Under the pieces are notes generated by a model. It made no database searches, was not told the DNA's origin, and worked only from the letters and a program-made list of their open reading frames with translations. Both the position numbers and the translations under genes were made by a program. From NCBI GenBank assembly GCA_964020085.1, contig OZ026606.1:1839060-1903059 (forward strand): a DNA stretch of 64,000 nucleotides, in the 5' to 3' direction. The DNA comes from Micromussa lordhowensis (Eukaryota > Cnidaria > Anthozoa > Scleractinia > Lobophylliidae). Positions 38,260 to 51,074 of the stretch are shown in pieces. The stretch's first letter is position 1; each line of letters starts with the position of its first letter.

Positions 38260-41200
38260 TTAAAGCCCAGAATCTTAAAGAATCTCTGCAACATAAATCA
38301 TAAAATTGTTAAAAACAAAACATTTCTTTTTCACTGTAGCTTTTGAAACTTTTACACAGTCTCTCTCATTCTGCTAGGCTGTATTTTTTACCTCATACAC
38401 ATGCAAGCTAACAGCAGAACTATAACCAGGTCAAGTTATTTTTTCACATGATGTCCTTTCTGATTTTGTTACCATCAGTCCCATAACCATGAACACCAGA
38501 AAAAATTTCTGGAATGTATATTGTTTCATGAGCAATCAAATGCGAGATGAAACCGCAATTTAAGGTAACCACCAGAGACAAAACAAAGTGCTAAACTGTT
38601 AAAACAAAGCAGACATTTGCAGTGTGAAAGCTGGACAGCAAAAAAATTGAAATCCACTTGCTAAGTGGGCTAGTAAATTTCAGTTTTCACTTGCCCCCAC
38701 TTAAATACAACTTGCCGAAGTGGCAATCAAACAACAAAAGGGAACAAAGTATCCTTGGATTCCTAACCAATCCATGCTTTTAACTCAATGGCTAACTACA
38801 CTGTAATCTTGCAGTCTTGAGTTTTGAAGTAGTTTATGACTGGAAATTGTCGTTTATGAAGCTGACATTTTCATTCAGACTCACTTGCCCAAAAACAAAA
38901 TTTACTCACTCAAGACAAGGCAATTGGACCTGGGTTTTTCCTGCCCTGGAAAGGTAAGATGATGCCATCATGCTGCTATTGTCAAGGTGATAAGAGAAAT
39001 ATTCTGCAAGTCCTTCTTTAACCTACGATAAGGCATTCGTTTTTGGGGAATGGAGCAACAGGAAACCCTTCCCTGTTTGCCAACAACAGAATATCTGATC
39101 CCGGGTTAGTCCTTCTTAATAAGAACTTGAGGAATATTACTGTAATCACCTTCACAATGATGTCATGATGACACCAAAACAGCAGTTTATTGTGAATTTT
39201 TTGCTTGCCTATAGATTACAGATTACTGTGTGACTACTCTAACCAAGGCCACCCGACAAAATTTTCTACAAATTCAACAAATAAATATCGTAGAAGTTAA
39301 CAATAGTTTTCCAACAAATTATCCAAAATGACCACAAATCTGTTGCCTTTGTATTGTACTGCTTGATTACAAGGATTACTATACATTGAACTTGCTATCT
39401 CTTTTTTGATTGGCCGAAAACATACTAACAGTGAATTTTCAAAATCAGCATCTGTGATGTTATCTAGTTCCAGATTATACAATAATCATGTCAAGGACAC
39501 TCAAGGTCATGGGTAATCGTGCCATGTACAGTGTATGATCATGGTGCATGATTTCTAAGGGTAATCCTGTCAAGTTCACGCACTTTGTGTTGCTTGCTGT
39601 CAGTGAAGAAGCAAAAACATGACTTTTGTTTTTTTAGTTCAATGAATACCAAAACAGGTAGCCTGTTTTTTTTCAGAGATGCATGAAGCAGTTGCCCCTC
39701 TCAAGAAACCTATTTGAATTAAGTCCACATGGTCTATAACTGACCCCAAATAGGTAAGCGCACATTATTACATTCCTTCACATTCCTGAGGCAAGCCAGA
39801 AAACACCTGGCGATGGTATGTTAAATGGAAGGTCATTTATCCATAGGAAAAGCATGGACAATAGACCTATGAGGTAGCATAATTGATTTGATTAGTGCTG
39901 AAGGGGGGAGAATCCAGCATCGGGGTATTTTGGAGGGCAGTTCAAGGAAGTTACTGATTGATACTGTTTCACGAGTCTCTGCATTCCAAAAGTGCATGAA
40001 GGAATGTGCTCATGGCGTTTGCCTTCTTATTTGACAAATTAGAGCCACGTGACCCAAAACATTCTTCTTTGTCGCTAAGAGCAACTGTTTTGTGCGTCTC
40101 CGAAAAAACTGTCTACCTGTTTCGGTGGTAAAACAATAATAACGATTCAGGTTTTGCGACATCCAGAATAATTAAGGCCTCGGGAAGGCCTTCGGCTATG
40201 GCTGATAATTCCTGCCTCAACCTTGATTATTCTGGATATCACAAAAACCTCATCCAATATTTGTTTATAATTTGCTGGAAAACTATAAACTACAATTTTT
40301 ATTCGTTAAATTTTGTGGAAAATTTTGCAATGTAAAGCAGGTGGCCAGAAAAGATATGACTCCTTTTCCAGCTGCAAAGTGAGACAGAACCTGTTAAAAA
40401 AGACTTGCCTCAATAAACAGTCACCGGTACTTTTAAAGTATAATCTTACATTTTGGCCACCATTGGCAACTACATTAATGTCAAAACCAAAGTCAATTAC
40501 AAACAACTTTTTGTATACAAAAAGTGCCAAACCAAATTCAAGTGTCTCATTTACAAAATGCTGTTAATCAAAGAACACAAACCATTGCTGAGTGTGTAAG
40601 CAGATTCCATCTGTACTAAGTTATTTATAAAACATGCACAAAAATGTAAACTATGTTTTTTCACTTATTTAAATCCTTGTATGACCTGAATATTTTTACT
40701 TTTGCCTTGAAAATGCTGTTTGAAACATCGAAACGTCAGACAACAGTCATTTTAATATTCCTACTGAGGTTTTCAGCAAGCCTTTAGTCATTATGACACT
40801 TCATTTTTTATCGTGGCCTGAAATAAATTAGCCAGATTATTTGAAGGGACACTCTATTGTGTGTGAGACTATGCGCTGGAATTATTTTTAGTTTGCAACT
40901 AAACAAACATGAAGGAAAATGAAAAAAAATAAGAATTACATGTATATTGTCATTACAACAAGATGCGAATAAGTATCATAACAATTTTGTCATTTTTTCA
41001 ATCAGACAGACAAACATAGACACCAGGTCAACAACAAAAACATCTGTGTGACTTTCATAACTGTGAAAGCTCATGCACACACCACTTGTGATAAGGCCTA
41101 TTTTTAAATGGGCACCATGCTAACTTGGCCAGATTTCGGGCTACAGTATGTCCTGCACTTGAACACAAGGAAATAACCTTGGTTTAAAGAATCATGATAT

Positions 41201-41930
41201 CAATGGAGAGCAACTATTGAATAAATATTTCATTCATGTAGGGTCACTGGTTAGCTGTATGTGAGGTTAGAATCACACTTTGCTCTCTTGGTGATGGGTA
41301 GTCACAAATAAGGTTCCACTGTAATCTGTTATGAGGCCACATGTATTTACCCAATGATGGAAAGTAAATAATACAAAGTTCTGTAAATTTTTGGTTATTG
41401 TTTTGGCATGACTTATTACATTTGGATCTCAATACTTAATTCAACACTGAGGAATCTACAATACTTCACAGTGAAAGAAGAGCCAAGAGGTTTCTTTTAT
41501 TCAGCTCAGATTGTCTTTCACTTCTGCATGCAAGTTCATGGCCAGGTGAAATTTTGTTAGCACACTCGTCGGTTATGGTTTTTCCCCCAGCTAAGCTTCT
41601 CAGATTCATTGACGAAAACTTATATTAAAGCTGACTTTTCAGTCACGCGTTTTCCTTCTTTTCTTCGCGCCAAACAACATCGCAAAACACCCAAACACAA
41701 GCAGCCGGTCTCACTGACTTACCTGGTGTGAACACGTGAATACAAACGACCTTGTAGTCAGTCTTACAACGTGAAAATCCACCACATCAAAGCCCTTCGC
41801 AGCGTACTTTACGATCCAGTACAACCCTTGGAAGCAGAAAGCGATAAAAAGGAAAAGGGTTTGACAGATATAAATGTTGGTTTACTCGCTGAAAAGCTTT
41901 GCACCTGGAGATACAAAATGGCGACCAGAA
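38260..41930 (-). other. Probable 5'UTR exon and first intron of the HYL1/DRB-like gene
   Basis: The coding exon begins with 26 untranslated bases after an acceptor (ttgcag|agat, exon start 38285). A strong donor CCAG|GTAAGT on the minus strand at 41723/41722 fits the end of a 5'UTR exon extending to somewhere near 41930. The intron between would be about 3.4 kb and carries a repeat copy near 39365-40262. The pairing of this donor with this acceptor is inferred. Confidence 0.5.
39365..40262 (-). mobile_element. Hairpin-headed repeat, copy 2, interrupted
   Basis: Read on the minus strand, this has the same head hairpin (40262-40145) and the same body (about 39650-39365) as copy 1 at 32192-32610. 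About 490 bases separate the two parts. That spacer has weak inverted ends containing acattccttca (about 39770 and 39995) and may be a nested insertion. It lies in the first intron of the HYL1/DRB-like gene, in the opposite orientation to copy 1. Confidence 0.6.
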
Positions 41931-42299
41931 AAGCGTTTTTTATTGCGCATGTGTGAGTATCACAAAGTTTCTCTTCACCTCCCCACACAGGAGAATATTG
42001 TTATCTTAGGAAGCGAAGGGTGAGAAAGTTTAATATCGATCGGTCAGAATCTAGTTGGAACTCTTTTACGGTGAATGGATCTGGCTTCTGAAATATCTGG
42101 AAGTATATATGAGAAGCGTAAGGAATCTTTCTTGGATAGCTTTCAACACAAAAGATTCGTTGCTTGGCAATATTATATCTTGTCGCGTCACTGACACCTC
42201 CAATGGTGCCTTATGATCTGTTGATCGACCCTTGCATTGATCGACCCTTCTGTTGATCGAAACTTCTACAGGAAAGAATCTGCTAAGTTTCCAGTGGAA
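41931..42299. promoter_or_regulatory. Head-to-head promoter region between HYL1/DRB-like and CIBAR genes
   Basis: The inferred 5'UTR exon of the minus-strand gene ends upward near 41930, and the CIBAR ATG is at 42300 on the plus strand. The two transcription units are therefore driven from one gap of a few hundred bases. No TATA box is obvious to me. Exact start sites cannot be seen from sequence alone. Confidence 0.45.
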
Positions 42300-45200
42300 A
42301 TGAAGAAGTCTTCATCGAATTTAAGCGCTTCCACTCCGAGTGAGATCAGAAGTGAGACAAAAGCAAGGTTGGTTTATAATAAGCTGTGTTAATTGTTTAT
42401 TTAAGTTAATAGCGGAGCTCCGGCGGCCCGAAGGGCCGCCAAGCGGAGCCCCATAACCATATAGGAAAAAGAAACCCATGTATGGATTTTCTCATGGTTA
42501 ATCATGGACAGCGGTATTGCTCGTGGGCGCGTACGCACGACGGCGACGACAACGGTGGAGTCGCGCAAGATGGCGGCCATAAGGGGATCATAAGGGGACC
42601 TCTAAACCAAAAGGAGGCTTAATTTTTCGCGGGCTTTCTGGAGCTCAACGCGGCTACACAATATGCTAGGTCAGCTAAAGGAGTAACGTTTGTCGTGTTT
42701 ACGTGGAAACAGTGGAACAGTGGAAGCAGTTTTTTTGTGTGTATCAGGTTTTGTGATTATTAACTCATTTCCGACATCGCGGTGGAATTTTTCGCGGGAA
42801 AAATATACAGCAAATATCGAAAAAACCTTTTTTTCACTCCAAAATCATCTCAAAACATAACAAATTTACATTCGTTTGAATTGTTATTCAATGACCTTTT
42901 CAGGGCTATTTTTGCCGTCAAAATAAACATATGACCCGATTACGAAAAAACCCGGAAATTTCGCTATGCAAAGAATTTTGTCCAAAAATACGACTTCAAA
43001 GCGATATATCTCGTTCGCGTTAACAGCTAGCACACATCGATAAAGACAAAATTTGTTCCTTAACAATTCAGCTACATCATGTTAAAATTTCAGCGAAATT
43101 GAACGAAACCAAACTTAATTAGATTTATCTTTTGGCACATCGCCCACCGCTTGCGTAGCCAAAGGAAGAGATAGTTGCCCGTAGCAACGGCAAAACATGA
43201 CTGTAAGAGCAAGCAGCGTTTTGGTAAAAAAAACGCTGAATTATTGTCCGAGAGCTGAAAGTTGGATGGGCAAGTCTTTTTCGAACTAATCTCAAGTGAT
43301 TTAGACGAAAAAATGACCTCGGCGGGCTACAAACGATCAAAAAAACACTTTGTAATTCAAGCCGTAATTTATTCAAAAACGTGGTGTGTTGGATTTGCAC
43401 ACGCAAAACTAAAATACAGCTGAATACAGCTTACCCTTGCCTGAAAAGCCAGCAACTGGTCCCAAATTACTTTCTTTATCCTTAGGAATGTCCTGACTTC
43501 CATCTCCGAAAGATTTAGACCGAATTTTTGGGCAAAAAAACATTTCGCCGACGACAACCGACATCGCCGTGGTTTGCATACTAATGAGCGCACTTGACAA
43601 AACTCTCCCGAGGGGGGGATATGTATCAGGTTTTGTGATTATTAAACACAAAACAGAAGGCCAAACAATATGCAGAAAACCTTGCAGCAAAGTTACAAAA
43701 CTGAACTCAAAATTCAACCTTATCCTGGATAAGCCTAATCGGGCTACAGGAGCTCCGCTTTTAGGTTGACCTAAATCTATATATTATTTATATCAACTTG
43801 TCATTTTTTTCAGTCCTCCTGTACGTGTGGCACAAGCTTAATAGTTCTTGCTGTCTTAGGAGTAACTGTCAGCAGTCAAAAGTTCTATTTTTGCTCATGC
43901 ATGCTGACAAACAAGATATAGATTAGGGACAAGGGTAGATGTTCTCATTTCTGAGATGATAATTATTTTAACATGTATTAAATTCAGCAATGAAAGCATC
44001 TATTCTAAGTGTTGTATTGTAACTCCTAAGTGTCAAACAGAAGGATTGCACATGTGTCAGTGAGTACACTCAGCTTGTTCATGCCCTTTTAAGGCAGACC
44101 ACTTAAAGTGCCACCATGACGAAAATCGCATCCTTCAAATCCAAGCCATTTTAAGACATAAACAAGTAGTCTATGCAAGAGTAAAACTGCTGTTTACTGT
44201 TTTCAAATATCTCTTTTCATTCCAGAGATATTCAAATTTTTAAAATATGCAAATTAGCCAAGTGATGACGTCATACACTCAACCGCATTTTGATCAAATA
44301 TGATAAACAAGGATATCTCAGTCAATTTGTATAATAAATGTTTGAATTTTTACAGTAAGATTCTACTAGAGGTGCTCTGCAATATGAGCTTAACAATTTT
44401 GTTACCATGGCAACATACTAGGTTCAAGGATGGATGGATACCTCAGTCTTGCCTTTGTGAAGTAGACACCTCTGGATCTCTATGAAAGGCATCTAGCTCT
44501 GTAAAGCAGACAATCAAAGCTAGTCTCCTAGCATGTCTACTTAATAACATGTACTACTACTGTACAGTGTAGACATCGGCTGACTGTACTTGTATGCCAT
44601 TGCATTTCAGAGACCATGAACTGAAGGTAATAACTGAAAGAATCAACCTTGCAGAGAGAAATTTCAGTACACTACTTAAAGACTTTACAGCCTTTAGTGC
44701 AGGATTACAATCTCTACAAGACAAAGGCATGAAACTGTCTAGGAGTGTGGATTCGTATTCTGACGAGGAATACCCTTCAATGAAAGCAAGTTTGGCTGGC
44801 GTCAGTGAGAGTATTGCTGCAATACAGGACTATCTGGGTGCTCAGGTTAGTAGTCTTATTAATTTGCCTCTTAATTTGATGTCATTTGTAACCTTTTTTG
44901 TCTCTCGTTGTTACTATATCTGAGTTGGATGATACAGTGGAGTCCTGATTTTCAAACCTCGGAGGGAAACAAGAATTGGTTCGAAAAATAGGGGAGAAAT
45001 CAGGGCTAAAATTACAGCGTTCAACTGAGGAGAGGGAAACGACTTTTGGTTCAAGTTGTCGGGAGGTTAAAAAAAATTAGGGTTTGAGAAATCGGGATTC
45101 CACTGTATTGATTTAGGTTATCTTTTGTAGCTGATCTATACATGTAGTTAGTCTCTTTAGTTAGTAAATAATACATCTATGTCATAAGACTACATGAAGG

Positions 45201-48200
45201 TGTAGTCCTATAATACACACTAAAATGTGTAGCTTACGAGAGATTTTAATATGGTATTTCACTATTGCTCATGAAAGGAAAGAAAAGAAAAATGTACAGA
45301 TATCAGACCTTCCTGACTCTCTCTCTTCTCTGCCAGCTTGCAGCTTGATCACCAACTCCTTTTCCCAACTATGCTACTCACATTTCTGACCCCAGGGTAA
45401 ACCTTCTCGTAGCTAGAGTAATTTCTGACATTTGAATAAATTAGTTGGAAATTATTATTCTGATGGCATGTTTGAGAGGTCGCAGGTTGTTATGGGATGT
45501 GCTAGGGGTATGTAAGCTTTGCACGGAAGATTTAGGTCATTCTAGGTCCATCAGTCATCCTGTTCGCTCAATTTTCTTTTTCTTTCGTAATTTTTGTATG
45601 AGAGAGTTTATCTTGTAATTATATATTTATTGTATATTGATCAGTTGTCTCCTTTCCTTGGGGTCTTGTGCTGCTGCATTAGATGAGGAATACGTTTCCA
45701 CATATTTTTTTGCTACATCTAAAGGGTGGTTTTTTAGTGGTTTTTCGTATCTGGTGTAGCACTGTTTCTATTTCCTTGAAAAAACAGAATGATGTAACAT
45801 CCAAAGTTCTGTATTAGTATACATTGTACATTTGATGACTGACCGACCCATCCTCAATAAACTTACACATTGAATGTCTCGTGTTAGTGTAGTCAGAATG
45901 ACCCTTGTGGGAAACCTGATGTAAAACATATCTATACCTAAAAATATATGCACCTGTGTTGTTGCATCCCAAATTGCAGTACAGGGGAATTTCATACCAT
46001 GACGTGTGTTATGTTTATAATTGACAGGTGGACTTTATGCAGGCAAAGGTTTCTCCTCCTCTGTCCCTGAATGCCACAAATGTTAAACATGCTCGGGAAT
46101 ATGTGAAAGAACTGTCTGCGTCCAGAGAGAAAGAACTGCTGAAGCGTAAAGCAGTGGAAAAACTTAAAATCAAGGAGCCCAAAAACAAGGGAAAGATCGT
46201 ATCCTTAAAATGCTTCCTAAAGAAATTTAAGGAAACATATCATAATGCTAGGGGGATTGTGAATTCACTAACCAGTTAGTTTCTTATGATGGCAAACTGT
46301 TCAATACAACAGTGTTAGAGTATGTTGCTATAACAGTGCTATGCTGTTTTGCAGTAGTATTGTAGTATGTTTTCTGATGCTTTGCATTACATTGCATCAC
46401 ATTATTTCACTTTGCACCTACAGTTAACGCACCTTACATTGATTTGAGAGACCTAAGGAGAGGTATCTAGGTACACAAACTGTTGTTTGATTCATAGATT
46501 TGACGCATGCCAGATCAGACAGCCCCTTCTGCCGGTGATTTTTGTTTCTGTTTACTTTTGTACCGTATGTCAAAGTTGTGTATCTGACATAAACTTAATA
46601 GATATTTTGTAAATCTGAAAGACGTTCTCTGGTTAAAAATTTGGTTAAAATATAAGCTTTCGGCTATCTATCTATAGCCTTTAACGAATAAAAAATGTAA
46701 GAAGCGCGAATAAAATATATACAAAAAGGAGTGTGAAAAATTCAATGCGGGTGAGAACTAACTAAAATATGAATAAGAATGATCTAAAAATTACAATAAA
46801 ATAGAGAATTGCCTAGGTAACGGTTTAGAATTATTTAATTTGCAAAACCGAAAATCGCAATATTGAGATTATTATTTTTAATTAGTCTTGATAATTACTG
46901 TTACTTTCAATTATTTTTCTTAACTGTTATTATTATAGTCAAAGGTGAACAACTTTATCTCTGTTGGAGGATATCTCTCACAAATCTCATGCAGATGTTT
47001 CCAAAACAATTCTGTTTTTCTATCAGGCTCTTTAGAAGATTGGAGGATGTTAAATCATGGGAAAGCCTTCACCTTCACCTGTCCCCTGGTGCCAAGGTGG
47101 CGCGTAGGGCCTCAGGGAAAGCCACATTCGCCATAATCATGTACATTGTAGTTCAGCTATTGCAAAACAATTTAATGCCCTTCTGGAGGGGGGCGTTGGG
47201 ATTTTCGGTTTTGCGAATTTGGCCAATTTTGGTTTTGTTTTTCGGTTTTCGCACTTAAAAGCTGCAGTTTTTCGGTTTTGGTGTCTTGTGCGGTTTGCGG
47301 GTTTTCTTGTTTTAGACTACAATGAGATCTGTACTAATGTGGGAATATGCAGAGAGACTTCGGAAACTAAAACAGGTTTGGACGTGTAGAAATTTAATAA
47401 CAGAAAGAGAGATTCTGAAGCCTACTAACGCTTTGCTAGTAAGGGATTTTATTGCAGGTTTGCTGTTTTGGGCGATTTTTTGAGTGTTTTTTTTTTTGGT
47501 TTCTAAAAGGTCCCTTTGCCCCCCTCCTTCTGGCTGAATGCCTACTGAGAAATGCAAACGCCAACCACCAATGCTAATGATCCTGTTTACTTCTTGCTAA
47601 TTAATAATTATTCCAAAACAGAGGCAAGGCATATTTGTGTAGTGAAGAGGCTCTATAAGGCCAGTGGTGAAGAGCACTTGCCGAATTTTCATATATTTTT
47701 ATAAAAAAAGTGATATTTTCCACTCCTCAGATGCTGGTCAGGTAAAGCCAGACATTAAGCAAATTGATAATAATTATTGTTAAGTTTTGAATAGGCCATG
47801 TCCGATTTATTACTTTGAGGCTAAAGGCAAACTCGGAAATGGCCTGCTGAGTTGAAGTTTTAATGTTAAACTTTTTTCAGCTCTTTCAAGAATTTCCTTT
47901 AGCTGGTCAATGATTGCTTTTTTGACCAAGGTTTCTACAGTTTGACTAGGCACAAACTGTGTTTTCCAGGCTGAACAGGACCTTCAGAAGCTAACAGTTG
48001 ATGCCAACCGCACAAGACAGACACTGGAAGAACAAATGGTGGAATTTGAAAGAAAGAAGATGGGGGATGTCAAGGTAAGAATTAAATGAAGTAAATTTTA
48101 GATTTCATTCACAGACAATCTAGTTCTGACTTTATTTGGAACCCTTTTTTAAATTGTGAACTCAAGAAAGAAGCAATCTATAATAATATTACACCTTATT

Positions 48201-50651
48201 ATCGTCTAAATCAAGACCTTTGTCCACTGCTTCCAGATCAAATTTAGAAGTGTTGATTTTTTGTAGAGCAGCTGGATGTAGCTGGATTTGTTATTATTTT
48301 GGTTTCAATCCAGTTCTTAAAACGTTATTTAGATCGACTGAATTTTATGTATAAACTTTGTATCATGATTATACATGCATGCATTCCATTTACAATAGTA
48401 ATAATTAAATAAGTTTTTTTTCTACAGACAGTGTTCAGTAATTTCTTCCATGGCCAGATGTTGTTTCATGCCAAAGCCTTGGAACTCTATACAACTGCAT
48501 TTCAAAGTCTTCTTTCCGTAGATGAGGAGCAAGACATTGAGGTATTATTCCTTCCAAGTTATGAGTGCAAAAGGCACAGATCATGGGTCTCGCAAAGTTT
48601 ATGTTGAATTTCAGGGTCTCACAGTCTAGATTTTTGGTGGTTACCTATGTGCGTCTTGCAGTCTCACTTTTTTCACAAAGCTGTCTTGGAGTCTCGATGT
48701 TTTGCAAGACTCGAAAAACAAACAAATCTTAGAACCTGAATGTCTCATGCTTGCACTTTGAGGTGTCGCCTCAAACTTTATAAAGTCAAAATGCCTTGGA
48801 CACACAAAGAAAAATGCTTGTCTTACCTTCTTGCAAAGTCTTGCGTTCACCATTCACCACCTCTATCTTAGGGCCTGTTTACATGGAGGTGGGGGACCCC
48901 AGGTAGGTGAGGTAACCCGCCTAGGTGGGGTAACCCGCCTCTCCATATAATCTCTCATTTTTATTTGATCATGTTTACATGATAGGTGAGGTAACCCGCC
49001 TAGGCGGGTTGCCCGGTCTGCCAGGTAGGGTAACCCGCCTAGCCGGGGTCGCATTTTGCCATGTAAACGACTCAAGGTGGGGTAACCCGCCTAGCCGGGG
49101 TCGAGTTCATGTTACATTTGCAAGCGCGCCAAAGTGCGTAAAAATTTGAACCAGAACAATATGGCCGTTAACTGCCTCTGGCGGAGGCTTTGTATCATCA
49201 AAAGTGACAGTAAAACGCCACAGCATTGAAATGCTGCAGCGAGAGCAGAAAATAAAGATAAAATAACACTGACCGCCAAAATGCGTCGTTCGTCCGCCAT
49301 TTTCAATGTTTACGTCAAGTTAAGTCACCCCGGGACCCCGGGGTTGTAAGTTTGCATGTAAACGCTGGCCATTTTTCGACCACGGCTAGGCGGGTTACCT
49401 CACCTACCTGGGGTCCCTCACCTCCATGTAAACAGGCCCTTAGAGGGTTAAAAACATCATTTTTTGCCCCTTGCTTTTTTTGTTTTGAATGTAATACATT
49501 ACCATATGTCTGTTAGTGGTTTTTCTATACACTGAACAAGTCCTTTTAAAATTGTTACAAATTCAAAGCAAACTTGCCTTTAGGCTGGTGCAGTTTTTTT
49601 AGGAGAACAGTGCATGCAGTGTCTTACAGACAAAACTTGCATGCCAATCTGAGCGCACTTGTAACCAGATTGCCCATGGCTATGGCTTTGAATTCTACTC
49701 TTTAATTAATTCAATTGGTCAAGTGATTGACTGACTGACTGAAGGACAGATGGACAGACAGACAACTGAGAGAGGGATGGATGTATTATTAATTAATTTT
49801 TAAATAGTTATTTCTTTATTTATTCATCTGTTTATTTACTATCTAATGTTTTGTTTGACTATGAAGTAAGGTTGGAGTAACTCTAAATATAAATTAGATT
49901 ATATTGTTGTAAATTTAGATTAGTTAACTTTTAGGCCTCCAAGTAGTTAGATTAGGGTACCTTTAAATATAAATGATATTTTATTATAGAAATTTAAGGA
50001 CGATTTCCAGTCCATACTGCGCAGTCTCAGCACCCTAATGTTTGTTAGTTCCCACTCAATGGAATGCTGATGGATGTTATGTGTTACGAACCACATACCT
50101 TATCTTTGAGGCCTTTCAAATTTTTTTCTAACAGCTTCATTGATTTTTACAGCTGCGAAGTTGTTTCATCAAGTGAAAGAACAACGATAAAACTTCAACT
50201 CGGCGGTTGTTTTGAAACTTTGAATTTACTTCATGTAAGTAGTTGCGAAATGTTTACATTTTGTGACGTCTTACATGAGACGCAAACAAACTCTCGAGAG
50301 TGCGCAGTACGGACTGGAAATCATCTTTAAATGTTATTTTTTATGTTTAGTCCTGCTGGTATAGTTTTTGCTGTCTTATGATTAATTTATTAAAGTATTA
50401 AAGTAGCCAACCATCAGATTAAGCAGCATCTAGATTAAACGTTCCCTCCCAACTCTTCACTGCAGGCGTTTCAAAATGACCTCCATCCCGCGCAACCACC
50501 CTCTCGACTGGACGTGGTGAAGAATGGTTCCCAGACATCACTCAATCGATTTAGCTCCCAAGGCTCTCTCGGATCACAGCAGTCACTTAACAGAACAGGG
50601 ACAAGCGACAGAGGTGTAGATATTGACGGTGATAACAGCGACTTCGAATAA
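42300..50651 (+). CDS. CIBAR1: CIBAR/FAM92, CBY-interacting BAR-domain protein
   Basis: Six exons, 42300-42367, 44611-44845, 46028-46198, 47970-48074, 48428-48541 and 50466-50651 (stop TAA), join in phase into 292 aa, matching the roughly 290-aa vertebrate family. The family forms a BAR-like helical dimer that binds curved membrane and works with Chibby at the ciliary base during ciliogenesis. Diagnostic segments include RINLAERNFSTLLKDF (residues about 32-47), AIQDYLGAQ at the end of exon 2, RQTLEEQMVEFERKKMGDVK in exon 4, and MLFHAKALELYTTAFQSL in exon 5. The charged Ser-rich tail ends DIDGDNSDFE. The second half is highly helical. The donor after exon 3 (ATC|GTATCC) is weak, but the join to AEQDLQKL fits the family. 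CIBAR1 and CIBAR2 are vertebrate paralogs, so the symbol stands for a pre-duplication member. Confidence 0.94.
42411..43759. mobile_element. 1.35-kb element with AGCGGAGCTCC ends
   Basis: The left end AGCGGAGCTCC and right end GGAGCTCCGCT are inverted repeats, and the left end is followed by a GC-rich hairpin (ggcggcccgaagggccgcc). The element begins 44 bases after the CIBAR exon 1 donor. Near its right end is a segment shared with the MITE at 36580-36820 (ggccaaacaat, cctaatcgggct), suggesting nesting or a common ancestor. No transposase was recognised. Confidence 0.6.
44935..45105. mobile_element. TA-flanked MITE, mariner/pogo-like ends
   Basis: The ends CAGTGGAGTCCTGATTTTC and (complement) CAGTGGAATCCCGATTTCTC are inverted repeats flanked by TA on both sides. 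CAGTGGA...CGATTT with a TA duplication is typical of Tc1/mariner-superfamily pogo/Tigger elements. It is 171 bases long, non-coding and in CIBAR intron 2. Confidence 0.65.
46838..47224. mobile_element. Possible TIR element, CAAAACCGAAAATC ends
   Basis: GCAAAACCGAAAATC at about 46843-46857 and its complement at about 47198-47213 bracket about 340 bases. Immediately right (to about 47300) the ttttcggtttt motif is repeated several times. It lies in CIBAR intron 3. Confidence 0.4.
48871..49439. mobile_element. TIR element with TTA target duplication (Harbinger-like)
   Basis: The ends GGGCCTGTTTACATGGAGGT match as inverted repeats for about 54 bases with few differences. TTA flanks both sides (48868-48870 and 49440-49442). 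The interior repeats ggtgaggtaacccgcctag several times in both orientations. The TTA duplication fits PIF/Harbinger-type insertion. It is 569 bases long, has no transposase, and lies in CIBAR intron 5. Confidence 0.75.
49993..50331. mobile_element. TIR MITE, cgatttccagtcc family
   Basis: The left TTTAAGGACGATTTCCAGTC and right GACTGGAAATCATCTTTAAA are inverted repeats of about 35 bases. The enclosed 88-codon open frame at 50064-50330 has no family motifs and is read as chance. It is in CIBAR intron 5, ending about 135 bases before exon 6. Confidence 0.65.
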
Positions 50652-51074
50652 CAGATACAAGTCAAGTTATTGTGGTTTTCCTGTAAATCCAATCAAGTTC
50701 AACCTCACTGAAAATATTAATTTCCGATAACCAGTACTTTTGGCCAGTCAGAAAATAGCACGGACACCACTTATCACGCCAGTGCCACGCCCTAGCGGAA
50801 GGGTCTCACTAGAGGGAGAGGCAAGCGCAAAGGGCGAGGATGAACGTGCGAGATGCGTTTAGAGAAAGACTAAAATAATGAACATCTCTCCCACCACGTA
50901 TGTCTCACGCCTCTTTCTTTGCCAGAGTAACTATCGCTGTTATTTTTTTTTCTTCCATAGTTCGTAATTGCTTTCCTTTGGAACTCGTGAGCCATCTAAA
51001 CGCTGCACGATCGACTTGAAAAAACTCTCGCCCTTTGTCATCCGATCTTGGGTAAAATCAACGGCAGTCGTTAC

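Noticed and set aside
37496..38346. Plus-strand and alternate-frame open frames of 70-100 codons opposite the first dsRBD-gene exon
   Set aside because: They are shadows of the Pro/Gly/Arg-rich coding exon, whose GC-rich codons leave few stops in other frames.
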